NCBI RefSeq assembly: GCF_036013915.1
Contig: NZ_CP107899.1
Location: 5,022,001-5,086,000 of the forward strand
Length of the DNA stretch: 64,000 nt
Reading direction: 5' to 3'
DNA from: Streptomyces sp. NBC_00464
Lineage (GTDB): Bacteria; Actinomycetota; Actinomycetes; Streptomycetales; Streptomycetaceae
The position numbers and the translations under genes are program-made. Positions 41,579 through 49,746 of this stretch are shown here, one piece after another (positions within the stretch are counted from its first letter, which is position 1; the number at the start of each line of letters is the position of its first letter). The notes beneath the pieces are model-generated. The model saw nothing but the letters and a program-made list of their open reading frames with translations, searched no databases and was not told where the DNA came from.

Positions 41579-43060
41579 GGCCGAGGCCCGTCGCAGATGC
41601 GTCACCGCCAGCACCGCCCCCACCAGCAGGAGCAGCCCGCCGGCCACCGAGGCGTACTGCATGCTGTGCACGAAGGCGTCCCGCCCGACCGCGATCAGTG
41701 AGCCGTCACCGGTGGACAGCGCCCCCGGCAGTGTCTTGCGGGCCACCTCCGGGGCCGAGGCCGGCATGTCCGCGGAGTAGACCGCGGTCGCCACCGCACC
41801 CAGCAGCGCCATCCCCATCGCGCCGCCGAACTCCTGTCCCGTCTCCAGCAGCGAGGCCGCCGATCCGGCCTTCTCCGGCGGGCTGGTGGACATGGCCAGG
41901 TCCGAGACGAGCGCCATCACGGTGACGATCCCGCTGCTCATCACGGCCGAGCCGATGAGCAGGACGGCGAGGGAGTCCGTACCCGACAGGGCGAGAACAC
42001 CGAATCCGGCGGCGGCGATGACGAAGCCGGCACAGATCACCCGGGCGCGCTCGGTCCGCTGGGCGATCGCGGCGGCCGCCGGTGCGGCCGCGCCGACCGC
42101 CAGGGACGGGGCCAGGCTCCACAGCGCGGCCTCCATCGTGCTCATCCCGAGCACCGACTGCAGATACTGCGTGGTGAAGAAGGACGAGCCCATCATGGCG
42201 AAGGCGGCCAGTGCGTTCAGCCCGATCCCGGCGGCGAAGTTCCGGTCGCGGAAGAGGTCCCGGCTGATCAGGGCGTCGGTGCGGGTGCGCTGACGCCGGA
42301 CGAAGAACAGGCCGACGACGAGCCCGGCGACGATGATCAGGCCGTTGCGCAGGTCCATCCCCTCGGCGGCCGTCTCCTTGATCCCGTAGACGACCGGGAG
42401 CACGGCGCCCATGGACAGGGGCACGCTCAGGAAGTCGAAGCGTCCCGGATTGGGGTCTTTGAACTCCGGCACCAGGACGGGCACCAGGATCAGCAGCAGC
42501 ACCATCGCCGGCACGTTGATCAGGAAGACGGACCCCCACCAGAAGTGCTCCAGCATGATGCCGCTGAGCACCGAGCCGAGCGCGATCCCGCCCGCCATGG
42601 CACCGGACCAGATGCCGATGGCCCGGCCGCGCTGCTTCTCGTCACGGAACATGTTCCGCACCAGGCCCATGGTCGAGGGCATCAGGGTCGCGCCGCCGAT
42701 CCCGAGCAGTGCGCGGGCCGCGATGAGCATCTCCGGGCTGGTGGCGTAGGCGGCGCCGACCGACGCGGTGCTGAAGGCGACCGCGCCGAACAGCAGGAGC
42801 TTGCGGCGCCCGATCCGGTCGCCGAGCGAGCCCATCGTGATGAGGAGACCGGCCAGCGCGAAGGCGTACACATCGAAGATCCAGAGCTGCTGGGTGGCGC
42901 TGGGTGCGAGGTCCCGGTCGATGGACGGGATCGCGAAGAAGAGGACGGACACGTCCATCGAGACCAGGAGGAGAGGGAGGAGCAGGACCACGAAGGCGGT
43001 CCACTCCCGACGGCCGGCGAGCTCGCCCGGGGCGGTGGTGGTGTGCGAAGAGGTTGGCAT
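41558..43060 (-). CDS. MFS multidrug exporter (DHA2/14-TM)
   Basis: A 500-aa exporter with 14 hydrophobic segments. ALAGLLITMGSLGDRIGRRK holds the loop 2-3 G-x-x-x-D-R-x-G-R-R motif. ALLGIGGATLMPSTMGLVRN is the motif C region typical of QacA/EmrB antiporters. The start ATG at 43060 has no ribosome site and lies 7 bases after a good -10 hexamer, so a leaderless mRNA is likely. No regulator is adjacent on the same side of the tRNA. Confidence 0.92.
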   Translation of the reverse strand: MPTSSHTTTAPGELAGRREWTAFVVLLLPLLLVSMDVSVLFFAIPSIDRDLAPSATQQLWIFDVYAFALAGLLITMGSLGDRIGRRKLLLFGAVAFSTASVGAAYATSPEMLIAARALLGIGGATLMPSTMGLVRNMFRDEKQRGRAIGIWSGAMAGGIALGSVLSGIMLEHFWWGSVFLINVPAMVLLLILVPVLVPEFKDPNPGRFDFLSVPLSMGAVLPVVYGIKETAAEGMDLRNGLIIVAGLVVGLFFVRRQRTRTDALISRDLFRDRNFAAGIGLNALAAFAMMGSSFFTTQYLQSVLGMSTMEAALWSLAPSLAVGAAAPAAAAIAQRTERARVICAGFVIAAAGFGVLALSGTDSLAVLLIGSAVMSSGIVTVMALVSDLAMSTSPPEKAGSAASLLETGQEFGGAMGMALLGAVATAVYSADMPASAPEVARKTLPGALSTGDGSLIAVGRDAFVHSMQYASVAGGLLLLVGAVLAVTHLRRASASEPSAV

Positions 43061-43067
43061 GCCAGGA

Positions 43068-43114
43068 AATATACGAGCGTGTAAAACAGTTGTCTAGTAC
43101 GTCTGTGTAAAACA
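43068..43114 (-). promoter_or_regulatory. Leaderless promoter with two TGTTTTACAC repeats
   Basis: On the minus strand: TAGACA (43091-43096), a 17-base spacer, TATATT (43068-43073), then 7 bases to the ATG. Direct repeats TGTTTTACAC lie at 43105-43114 and 43079-43088, the second inside the spacer. A repressor binding them would block the promoter. Confidence 0.7.
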
Positions 43115-43140
43115 TCCGTACATCATCGCGGGCAGCACAA

Positions 43141-43185
43141 AACACACGAGGCGGTCTCCGTTGAACGGAGACCGCCTCGTGTGTT
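43141..43185 (-). terminator. 22-bp perfect hairpin downstream of tRNA-Lys copy 2
   Basis: Bases 43141-43162 are fully complementary to 43164-43185, with one unpaired G between (practical loop TTGAA). On the minus strand it is followed by GTTTTG. It ends 5 bases before the tRNA 3' end and also insulates the exporter promoter. Confidence 0.9.
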
Positions 43186-43190
43186 GTCTG

Positions 43191-43264
43191 TGCGCCGCCA
43201 GGGACTCGAACCCCGGACCCGCTGATTAAGAGTCAGCTGCTCTAACCAACTGAGCTAGCGGCGC
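43191..43264 (-). tRNA. tRNA-Lys(CUU), copy 2
   Basis: Identical in sequence to the copies at 35431-35504 and 54465-54538, including nine bases on the 5' flank. A TATTAT hexamer just upstream on the minus strand is a good -10. Confidence 0.97.
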
Positions 43265-43360
43265 CTGCTGACTCGAAAATAATACCTGGTCCTCCGGGGT
43301 GCTGATGACACGTGCCTCCAGCACCCCTCCCGACACCCCCCCCGGGCGGGCCGGGACGGG

Positions 43361-44119
43361 CTAGAGGGCCAGTGACAGCAGCACCGGCGCGGCCCGCCGG
43401 TTCAGCGTGTCCGCCGCCGCGCGCAGCCGGTGGGCGTGCTCGACCGGCAGGGACAGGGCCAGGCATCCGGCCGACGACCCCGCCGTCAGCGGCACCGCGG
43501 CGCACACCGTGCCGACCGCGTACTCCTGGAGGTCGAGCACCGGGACCGTCGCCGGCTGGCTGTCCAGCTTGGAGAAGAGGATCTTCTCGCTCGTGATCGT
43601 CCGCGAGGTCAGCCGGGCTATCTTGTGCCGCGAGAGGTGGTCGCGCCGCCCGTTCTGGTCGAGCTGGGTCAGCAGGCACTTGCCGATCGCCGAGGCGTGC
43701 GCCGCCGAGCGGAAGTCCACCCACTCGTTGACCGCGGGTGTCCGCGGACCGTCGGCGTACTGCGTGACGCGGATCTCGCCGTCCACGTACCGGCTGATGT
43801 AGACCGCTGCGCCCACCGAGTCCCGCAGCTGGACCAGTGTCTGCTGGAGCTTGGCCTCCAGGGCCTGTCTGCGGGCCGCGCCGGAGCCGAGGAGCAGCAG
43901 AGAGGCGCCGGTGACATAGGCGCCGTCGGTGATCTGCTCGACGTACCCCTCGCGGCGCAGCGTCAGCAGCAGGGAGGTGAGATGCCCGACGGGCAGTCCC
44001 GTCTCCCGGGCGATCTGGGTGTCCGTCACGCCGTTGCCGTGCTTGGAGACCGTTTCGAGAACACGAAGGGCGTACTGCACCGAATGGAACGGTGCGGTCG
44101 GTTCGGGCTTCAACGCCAC
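43361..44119 (-). CDS. IclR-family transcriptional regulator
   Basis: A 252-aa regulator starting with GTG. Winged helix at residues about 12-75 (ALRVLETVSKHGNGVTDTQI, then ARETGLPVGHLTSLLLTLRR). The effector-binding domain follows (WVDFRSAAHASAIGKCLLTQ is the conserved A-x-G-K region; EYAVGTVCAAVPLTAGSSAG). It is encoded directly downstream of ehuA on the same strand, across a gap that contains a promoter-like -35 and the palindrome TGGCATATGCCA. Control of the transporter genes is plausible but not shown. Confidence 0.9.
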   Translation of the reverse strand: MALKPEPTAPFHSVQYALRVLETVSKHGNGVTDTQIARETGLPVGHLTSLLLTLRREGYVEQITDGAYVTGASLLLLGSGAARRQALEAKLQQTLVQLRDSVGAAVYISRYVDGEIRVTQYADGPRTPAVNEWVDFRSAAHASAIGKCLLTQLDQNGRRDHLSRHKIARLTSRTITSEKILFSKLDSQPATVPVLDLQEYAVGTVCAAVPLTAGSSAGCLALSLPVEHAHRLRAAADTLNRRAAPVLLSLAL

Positions 44120-44244
44120 GGTTTCCCCCTACCAGGTTGTGACCGCAAGCTTTGCCACCACGATAGCCGCCAAGAGGCCGTTCAGGGGCGGGTGTTGACT
44201 ACTCGCCGGTGCGCCCCGGCCTTGTCAGCTGGGGCGCACCCGTC

Positions 44245-44256
44245 TGGCATATGCCA
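44245..44256. promoter_or_regulatory. Palindrome TGGCATATGCCA upstream of IclR gene
   Basis: A perfect 12-base palindrome. On the minus strand TTGACT (44258-44263) lies one base upstream, so the palindrome would sit in the promoter spacer. The same 12 bases occur at 55339-55350. Confidence 0.5.
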
Positions 44257-44285
44257 AAGTCAATAGCTTTCGACGGATGCCGAGG

Positions 44286-45137
44286 TCACAGCACCGCGTT
44301 GAGGAATTCGCGAGTACGTTCGTGTTCGGGATCGGAGAAGATTTTTTCCGGCGAACCCGACTCCACGACCCTCCCGGCGTCGAACATCAGTACCTTCTCC
44401 GAGACGTCCCGGGCGAAATTCATCTCGTGGGTCACACACAGCATGGTGATGTCGGTGTTCCTGGCGATGTCGCCCAGCAGCTCCAGCACCCCCGCCACCA
44501 GCTCCGGGTCGAGCGCGGACGTCACCTCGTCCAGGAGAAGGATCTCCGGCTCCATCGCGAGCGCCCGGGCGATCGCGACCCGCTGCTGCTGGCCGCCGGA
44601 GAGCTGGGAGGGGTGCGCGTCGACCTTGCCGGAGAGACCGACGAGGTCGAGCAGCTCCCGGGCCCGGGTCTCCGCCTTGTCGCGGTCCATGCCGAGGACG
44701 TTGACCGGAGCCTCGGTGATGTTCTGCAGCACCTTCATGTTCGGGAAGAGGTTGAACTGCTGGAAGACCATCCCGATCTTCTTCCGCGCCTCGCGCAGGT
44801 GCTTCTCGGAGGCCGGCTTCAGCGAGCCGTCCGCCGCCTGCATGTGCGACAGCGGATCGCCGTTGATCCGGATCACGCCGTCGCTGACCTTCTCCAGCGT
44901 CATCAGCAGCCGCAGGATCGTGGTCTTGCCCGAGCCGCTGGGCCCGATCAGGGTGACGTGCTCGCCGCGCTCGACCGAGAAGTCCAGCTGGTCGAGGACG
45001 ACATGGTCGCCGTACCGCTTGACGACCTTGTCGAAGCGGACCAGCGGGTGTCCGGTGCCCCGGGGGGCGGGGATCGCGACGACGTCCTCGGGGGCCGTGG
45101 CCGCGGTCTTCTGCAGGGGGAGAGGTTCAGTGGCCAA
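44286..45137 (-). CDS. ehuA: Ectoine-type ABC transporter ATP-binding protein EhuA
   Basis: A 283-aa polar-amino-acid ATPase starting at TTG 45137 within the end of ehuD. Walker A is GPSGSGKTT, the signature is LSGGQQQRVAIARALA, Walker B is ILLLDEVTSALDPEL, and the switch His is in VTHEMNFARD. The E-V-T-S-A-L-D form is typical of the HisP/GlnQ class. It powers import through EhuC and EhuD. Confidence 0.88.
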   Translation of the reverse strand: MATEPLPLQKTAATAPEDVVAIPAPRGTGHPLVRFDKVVKRYGDHVVLDQLDFSVERGEHVTLIGPSGSGKTTILRLLMTLEKVSDGVIRINGDPLSHMQAADGSLKPASEKHLREARKKIGMVFQQFNLFPNMKVLQNITEAPVNVLGMDRDKAETRARELLDLVGLSGKVDAHPSQLSGGQQQRVAIARALAMEPEILLLDEVTSALDPELVAGVLELLGDIARNTDITMLCVTHEMNFARDVSEKVLMFDAGRVVESGSPEKIFSDPEHERTREFLNAVL

Positions 45138-45771
45138 GGCGCTTCTCCAGTTTCCTCATCAGGAGTGATGTGGGGTAGCTCGCGACCAGGAAGACCAGTC
45201 CGGCGAGTGTGAACACCTCCGTGTACGCGAAGTGGTCACCCCCGTACTTACGGGCTTCGAAGACCATCTCCTGCACCGTGATCACGGCGAGGAACGGGGT
45301 CTCCTTGAACATCGAGATCGCGTAGTTCCCGAGTGCGGGCAGCACATTGCGCACCGCCTGCGGCAGGATCACGGCCTGCCAGGTCCGCCGGGGTGTCATC
45401 GACAGGGCCCGGCAGGCCTCCCACTGGCCCTTCGGCACACCGTCGATCCCGGCGCGGTACACCTCCGAGGTGTACGTGGCGTAGTGGATGCCCAGCACCA
45501 CGATGCCGATGGTCAGCGGCTCCACCGAAGTGAACAGCGCGGCCGCTCCCACCAGCTGGACCAGCAGCGGGGTGGAGCGGATGAACTCCATCACCATCTT
45601 CACCGGCACGGTCACGAACCGGGTGGGAGCCCTTCCGGCGACCGCGATCGCCAGCCCGAGCACCGCGGCGACGAGCGTCCCGAGCACCGTGGCGAGCAGG
45701 GTGACCTTGAAGCCCTGAAGGAGCAGGGGCAGCGCGTCCCCCGCCGCGTTCCAGTCGAATCCCTCGTTCAC
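45127..45771 (-). CDS. ehuD: Ectoine-type ABC transporter permease EhuD
   Basis: A 214-aa permease of the HisM/GlnP type with about five helices. The EAA loop is EACRALSMTPRRTWQAVILP, and FIRSTPLLVQLVG is the characteristic R-x-T-P-L motif. It overlaps ehuC by four bases and ehuA by eleven. Confidence 0.87.
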   Translation of the reverse strand: MNEGFDWNAAGDALPLLLQGFKVTLLATVLGTLVAAVLGLAIAVAGRAPTRFVTVPVKMVMEFIRSTPLLVQLVGAAALFTSVEPLTIGIVVLGIHYATYTSEVYRAGIDGVPKGQWEACRALSMTPRRTWQAVILPQAVRNVLPALGNYAISMFKETPFLAVITVQEMVFEARKYGGDHFAYTEVFTLAGLVFLVASYPTSLLMRKLEKRLGH

Positions 45772-46502
45772 CGGGCACCTCCGGCAGCCGGAGCGGTCAC
45801 GGCGCTGCGGGACCGCAGCAGGCTCTTCCCGCCGCTCGCCAGGCCGAGCCGCCGTTTGGCGGACCGTTCCAGCATGTTCATCAGCAGGGTCAGCGCGTAG
45901 GCCAGTACGAAGTAGCAGGCCAGCAGGGTCACATACGCGGTGAGCGTCTCACCCGTACGGCTGCGCAGCTTCTCGATCGCGGTCATGAGGTCGGCCGCCG
46001 AGATCAACCACAGCAGCGGCGTGCACTTCAGCAGCTGGATCAGGAGGTTGGTGAGGGACGGGATCATCTGCACCCACGCCTGCGGGAGGATCACCTTGCG
46101 CATCCGGTGCAGGGGCGTCATGTTCAGCGCGACCGCGGCCTCGTACTGGGCCCGCGGTACGGAGTTGATCGCGCCGCGCACCACTTCGGCGCCGTACGCA
46201 CCGTAGTTGAGACCGAAGGCGATGACTCCGCAGAGCAGTGGCGTCAGTTCGTAGCCCGTGAGCGGCGGCATCGCGTAGTAGAGCCAGAACAGCTGGACGT
46301 ACAGCGAGGTGCCGCGGAAGAACTCCACGACCACGCGAGAGACACCGCGCGACACCAGCAGCCGGCTGATCGACATCAGGCCGAGGACGAACGACAGGAG
46401 CAGGGCCAGCAGCGCGCCCAGGACGGTGGCCTGCAGGGTCACCCACAGGCCCGAGCTCAGTCGTGGCAGGTCGCCGGCGAAGGCCGAGAAGAAATCACTC
46501 AT
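45768..46502 (-). CDS. ehuC: Ectoine-type ABC transporter permease EhuC
   Basis: A 244-aa permease, partner of EhuD. FFRGTSLYVQLFWLYYAMPP is the R-G-T-x-L-x-x-Q motif, and the EAA loop reads EAAVALNMTPLHRMRKVILP. The C-terminal extension of about 25 residues is basic and Ser/Ala-rich. Confidence 0.87.
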   Translation of the reverse strand: MSDFFSAFAGDLPRLSSGLWVTLQATVLGALLALLLSFVLGLMSISRLLVSRGVSRVVVEFFRGTSLYVQLFWLYYAMPPLTGYELTPLLCGVIAFGLNYGAYGAEVVRGAINSVPRAQYEAAVALNMTPLHRMRKVILPQAWVQMIPSLTNLLIQLLKCTPLLWLISAADLMTAIEKLRSRTGETLTAYVTLLACYFVLAYALTLLMNMLERSAKRRLGLASGGKSLLRSRSAVTAPAAGGAR

Positions 46503-46521
46503 GCGGCGGGCTCCGTCCCTG

Positions 46522-47424
46522 TCAGCCCTTGCACAGATCTGCCGTCTTCAGGGTGGCCGGCGGGAGCTCGGTGGCCCCGAAGCCGTAGTCCCGGAGCAGC
46601 TCCACATAGCGCGACTTGTCCGAGATGATCTTCTTCAGCTCGCGGTTGAAGGCGTCCCGCAGCTCCTCGTTGCCCTTGCGGAAGACGGCGCCGCCCGGGC
46701 TGTACTGCTTCACGCCGTCGAGCTCCGGCAGGAAGGCCTCGGTGACCTCGGTCTCCGGGTTGGTCTTCGCCAGCCAGCGCAGCGAGATGCCGGTCAGCAG
46801 GAACGCGTCGACCCGGCCGCCCTTGACCGCGTCCGCGCCGTCCTGCGGCTTCTGCAGCGACTTGATCTTGTCCTTGGCTATCCCGGCACCCTCGGCGTAC
46901 GAACCCTCGACCGCACCCGCCATCACACCGACGGTGATCCCGGCGGCCTTCGCGGAGGCGAGGTCGGTGACCTTCTTCGGGTTGCCCTTCTTCACCATCA
47001 GCGCGGTCGGCGAGATGAACTCCGGCTCCGAGAAGAGGGCGTTGGCGCAACGCTCGGGTGTGATCGCCATACCGGCGCTCACCACGTCGTACTTACTGGC
47101 CTGCAGGCCGGGGATCAGCCCGTCCCACTCGGAGAGGGTGGGGCGCAGCTCGTCGACACCCAGCGCCTTGAAGATCTCCCGGTGCAGGGTGGGCGCTTCG
47201 CCCTTCAGTGCCTTGCCCTCCATGTAGCCGTACGGGGCCTCGTCCGCGTACGCGACCCGGACGAATCCCTGCTTGCGGAGCTTGTCGAGCGCCCCCTCGC
47301 CGTCCGCCGAGTCGGCGCCGGTCTTGCTGCACGCGGTGAGCAGGCCGGGGACGACGAGCAGACCGCCCACGGCCGCCGATCGGTTGAGAAAGCCCCGGCG
47401 GGACAGGTTCGGGAAGTCAGCCAT
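46522..47424 (-). CDS. ehuB: Ectoine-type substrate-binding protein EhuB
   Basis: A 300-aa binding protein. The ATG at 47424 is chosen because AGGAG lies 10 bases upstream. The signal has both a twin-Arg (SRRGFLNRSAAVGG) and a lipobox (GLLTACSK), so it is probably a Tat-exported lipoprotein. VRVAYADEAPYGYMEG, WDGLIPGLQASKYDVVSAGM, ITPERCANALF, AVFRKGNEELRDAFNRELKK and the terminal L-C resemble EhuB more than glutamate-binding proteins. Binding of ectoine or hydroxyectoine is inferred from this resemblance. Confidence 0.85.
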   Translation of the reverse strand: MADFPNLSRRGFLNRSAAVGGLLVVPGLLTACSKTGADSADGEGALDKLRKQGFVRVAYADEAPYGYMEGKALKGEAPTLHREIFKALGVDELRPTLSEWDGLIPGLQASKYDVVSAGMAITPERCANALFSEPEFISPTALMVKKGNPKKVTDLASAKAAGITVGVMAGAVEGSYAEGAGIAKDKIKSLQKPQDGADAVKGGRVDAFLLTGISLRWLAKTNPETEVTEAFLPELDGVKQYSPGGAVFRKGNEELRDAFNRELKKIISDKSRYVELLRDYGFGATELPPATLKTADLCKG

Positions 47425-47680
47425 GGTTCGCAATCTCCTGAAGGGGTCGAACAGTCCGGACAGGGTTGACGCCTGCCCGATCCCGTACGTCTATGCAGGA
47501 TGCGGCCGCATGTAACCGAACGGTGGCCGGAGGGTGACCTTCCCGTGTCCGAATGCGGGCGGAGTGCAACGGCTCGTGTGCGGGGCGTATTTCGTTACGG
47601 GGTGCGGTGAATGACGGGGTGTCATCCGTAGATGTCCGTCATGGGGCGGTGAAGTGGGGCGCGGTCGAGCCGGGTTGGGG

Positions 47681-48640
47681 TCACGCGTCCTTGTCCGCGC
47701 CCGGGATGTAGCCGAGGCGCTTGTCGACCACGTTCGGCAACGGCTCCCCGACCGCCCACCGTTCGTACAGCGCGACGAACTGCTCGCCCAGCCGGTCCCG
47801 CCAGCCGGCCGCGTCCCCGCTCATGTGCGGCGACACGATCAGACCGGGCACGTCCCACAGCGGGCTGTCCGGGCCGAGCGGCTCCCGCTCGAACACGTCG
47901 AGCGCCGCGCCCGCGATCCACCGCTTGCGCAACGCGCCGGCGAGGTCGTCCTCGACCACCATCGGGCCGCGCCCCACGTTGATGAACACGGCCGACGGCT
48001 GCATCAGCCCGAAGAACCGGCTGTCGAACATTCCTTGCGTCTGCGGGGTCAGCGGCGCCGCGCAGATCACCCAGTCGGCGCGGGCGGCCAGCCGGTCCAG
48101 GTCCCCGACGCCATGGATCGTGCGTCGGGCCGTGCGTCCCACCAGGGCCACCTCGACGCCGAGCGCCATCAGCAGCCGGGTGATCTCGCGCCCGACCGGA
48201 CCGGCGCCGACGACCACCGCACGGGACCCGGCGACCCGGGCGGTCTCGCGATGGCGCCACCGCCGGCGCCCCTGCAGCTCCAGGGTGCCGGGAAGGTCCT
48301 TGGCGAACGCCAGCACCAGGCCCGCCACGTACTCGGACATCGGCTGCTCGAAGATGCCCCGCGCATTGGTCACCACGGTGTCGCCGGCCACCAGCTCCGG
48401 ACAGAGCAGCCGGTCCACGCCCGCACTCGCCGTGTGCACCCAGGAGGGGCGCGGCCCGCCGCCCGGCCAGGCGGCCCGTACCGCGTCCGATGTGAAGTCC
48501 CAGACCAGCAGGGCGTCGGCGTGGGGGAGCGCTTGCGCCAGACCGGCGCCGTCGGTGTGCCGCACCCGCACCCGCCCGGTCAGCGCGCCGAGGCGGGGCG
48601 GCGGATCGGCGTCCAGGACGAGCAGGACGGGTTCCGGCAT
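47681..48640 (-). CDS. D-2-hydroxyacid dehydrogenase
   Basis: A 319-aa NAD(P)-dependent oxidoreductase. The nucleotide motif is VVVGAGPVGREITRLLMALG. Catalytic residues appear as Arg in VFINVGRGPMVVEDDL, Glu in ALDVFEREPLGPDSPLWD and His in LIVSPHMSG. The early substrate loop is HTASAGVDRLL. It lies about 250 bases upstream of ehuB on the same strand. In other actinomycetes, from memory, such a gene often accompanies ehu genes and a EutA-like gene. Confidence 0.9.
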   Translation of the reverse strand: MPEPVLLVLDADPPPRLGALTGRVRVRHTDGAGLAQALPHADALLVWDFTSDAVRAAWPGGGPRPSWVHTASAGVDRLLCPELVAGDTVVTNARGIFEQPMSEYVAGLVLAFAKDLPGTLELQGRRRWRHRETARVAGSRAVVVGAGPVGREITRLLMALGVEVALVGRTARRTIHGVGDLDRLAARADWVICAAPLTPQTQGMFDSRFFGLMQPSAVFINVGRGPMVVEDDLAGALRKRWIAGAALDVFEREPLGPDSPLWDVPGLIVSPHMSGDAAGWRDRLGEQFVALYERWAVGEPLPNVVDKRLGYIPGADKDA

Positions 48641-48871
48641 GGGGGCGGTTCCTCTGCGTCGGCTGGGGTCGGCTGAGGCCGGTCGGCTGGGGTCGGCCGA
48701 GGCCGCGGACGCACCACGCTCGCAGCCCTGCCCCACCTCGTCAACAGGCCGGAGCGGTGACCGGGGCGGATGGGGGAATACTGGATGAGAAGCGGGGAAA
48801 CGGGTCAGTGTCGCGGGTCGCCTGCCGCGACCGGTGCACCGCACTGGACAGGCAGTACAGGAAGGGTGGAC

Positions 48872-49651
48872 ATGACGACCGTCGGATTCCTCTACCCGGG
48901 CCACTTCGCGGAGGACGACTACCCGCGCATGGAGATCCTGCTCGACAGCACCATCAGACTCGTCGTCCGGCATACCGAGAACCCCGATGCCGCCTACCGC
49001 GAGGACGCCCTGCGTGAGCTGGGCGCCCCGGGCCGGCTCGCCGCCGGTGTCGAGGAGCTCCAGCGCTCCGGGGTCCAGTCCGTCGTCTGGGCGTGCGACG
49101 GCGGCAGCTTCCTGTACGGCCCGCAGGGCGCCCATGACCAGGTCATGGCCGTGGCGCGGGCGGCGGGCGTGCCGGCGTCCAGCACCTCCATCGGCTTCGT
49201 CCACGCCGTACGGAAGCTGGGCGCCAACCGGGTCGCGGTCGCCGCGACCTACCCCGAGGACATCGCCGCGCACTTCACCTCCTTCCTCCGGGCCACCGGC
49301 ATGGAGGTGGTCGCCACCCATGCGGCGGGCGTGGCCGGTGCCGCCGAGGCCGCGGCCTGGGGGTTCGACCAGGTGAAGGAGCTGGCCCGGGCGGCGGACC
49401 GGCCGGAGGCGGACGCCGTCCTGCTGCCGGACACGGCCCTGCACACCGTCGGCCACCTCGCCGAGCTGGAGGAGTTCCTCGGCAAACCCGTCCTCACCGC
49501 GAACCAGGTGGCCGTCCGGGAGGCCCTGCGACTGGCCGACCGCCCTGCCTGGGCGCCCCGGCTCGGCGCACTCTTCGCGGCCCGCGAATCGCCGCCGGCC
49601 CCGGTGGAGTGGGGGAGCGGACGGGCGTACGCACACGGCAGGCCGGGGTAG
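48872..49651 (+). CDS. Asp/Glu racemase-superfamily protein (EutA/maleate isomerase-like)
   Basis: A 259-aa protein. The ATG at 48872 follows GGAAGGGTGG. The fold is shown by VGFLYPGHFAEDDYPRMEIL, SVVWACDGGSFLYG (first catalytic Cys), STSIGFVHAVRKLGANRVAV and ATYPEDIAAHF. The second catalytic Cys of racemases and maleate isomerases is replaced: the matching loop reads VLLPDTALHTVG. EutA proteins of ectoine catabolism belong here. Because one Cys is missing, racemase or isomerase activity should not be assumed. Confidence 0.82.
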   Translation: MTTVGFLYPGHFAEDDYPRMEILLDSTIRLVVRHTENPDAAYREDALRELGAPGRLAAGVEELQRSGVQSVVWACDGGSFLYGPQGAHDQVMAVARAAGVPASSTSIGFVHAVRKLGANRVAVAATYPEDIAAHFTSFLRATGMEVVATHAAGVAGAAEAAAWGFDQVKELARAADRPEADAVLLPDTALHTVGHLAELEEFLGKPVLTANQVAVREALRLADRPAWAPRLGALFAARESPPAPVEWGSGRAYAHGRPG

Positions 49652-49746
49652 CGGAGAGCGGCCGCCCGGAATAAACGGAGTCATCCTCCTGTTGCACCGC
49701 TCCGGACCGACGAAAGACAGACGAGCACCACCGGAGAGGTCAGGAC

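Noticed and set aside
39902-43060. Small biosynthetic gene cluster (acyl ligase plus exporter)
   Set aside because: The two genes converge and overlap at their 3' ends. There is no carrier protein, synthase or tailoring enzyme.
47500-47511. Palindrome ATGCGGCCGCAT upstream of ehuB
   Set aside because: A perfect 12-mer, but GC-only palindromes of this length are common in Streptomyces and no second copy or promoter placement supports it.
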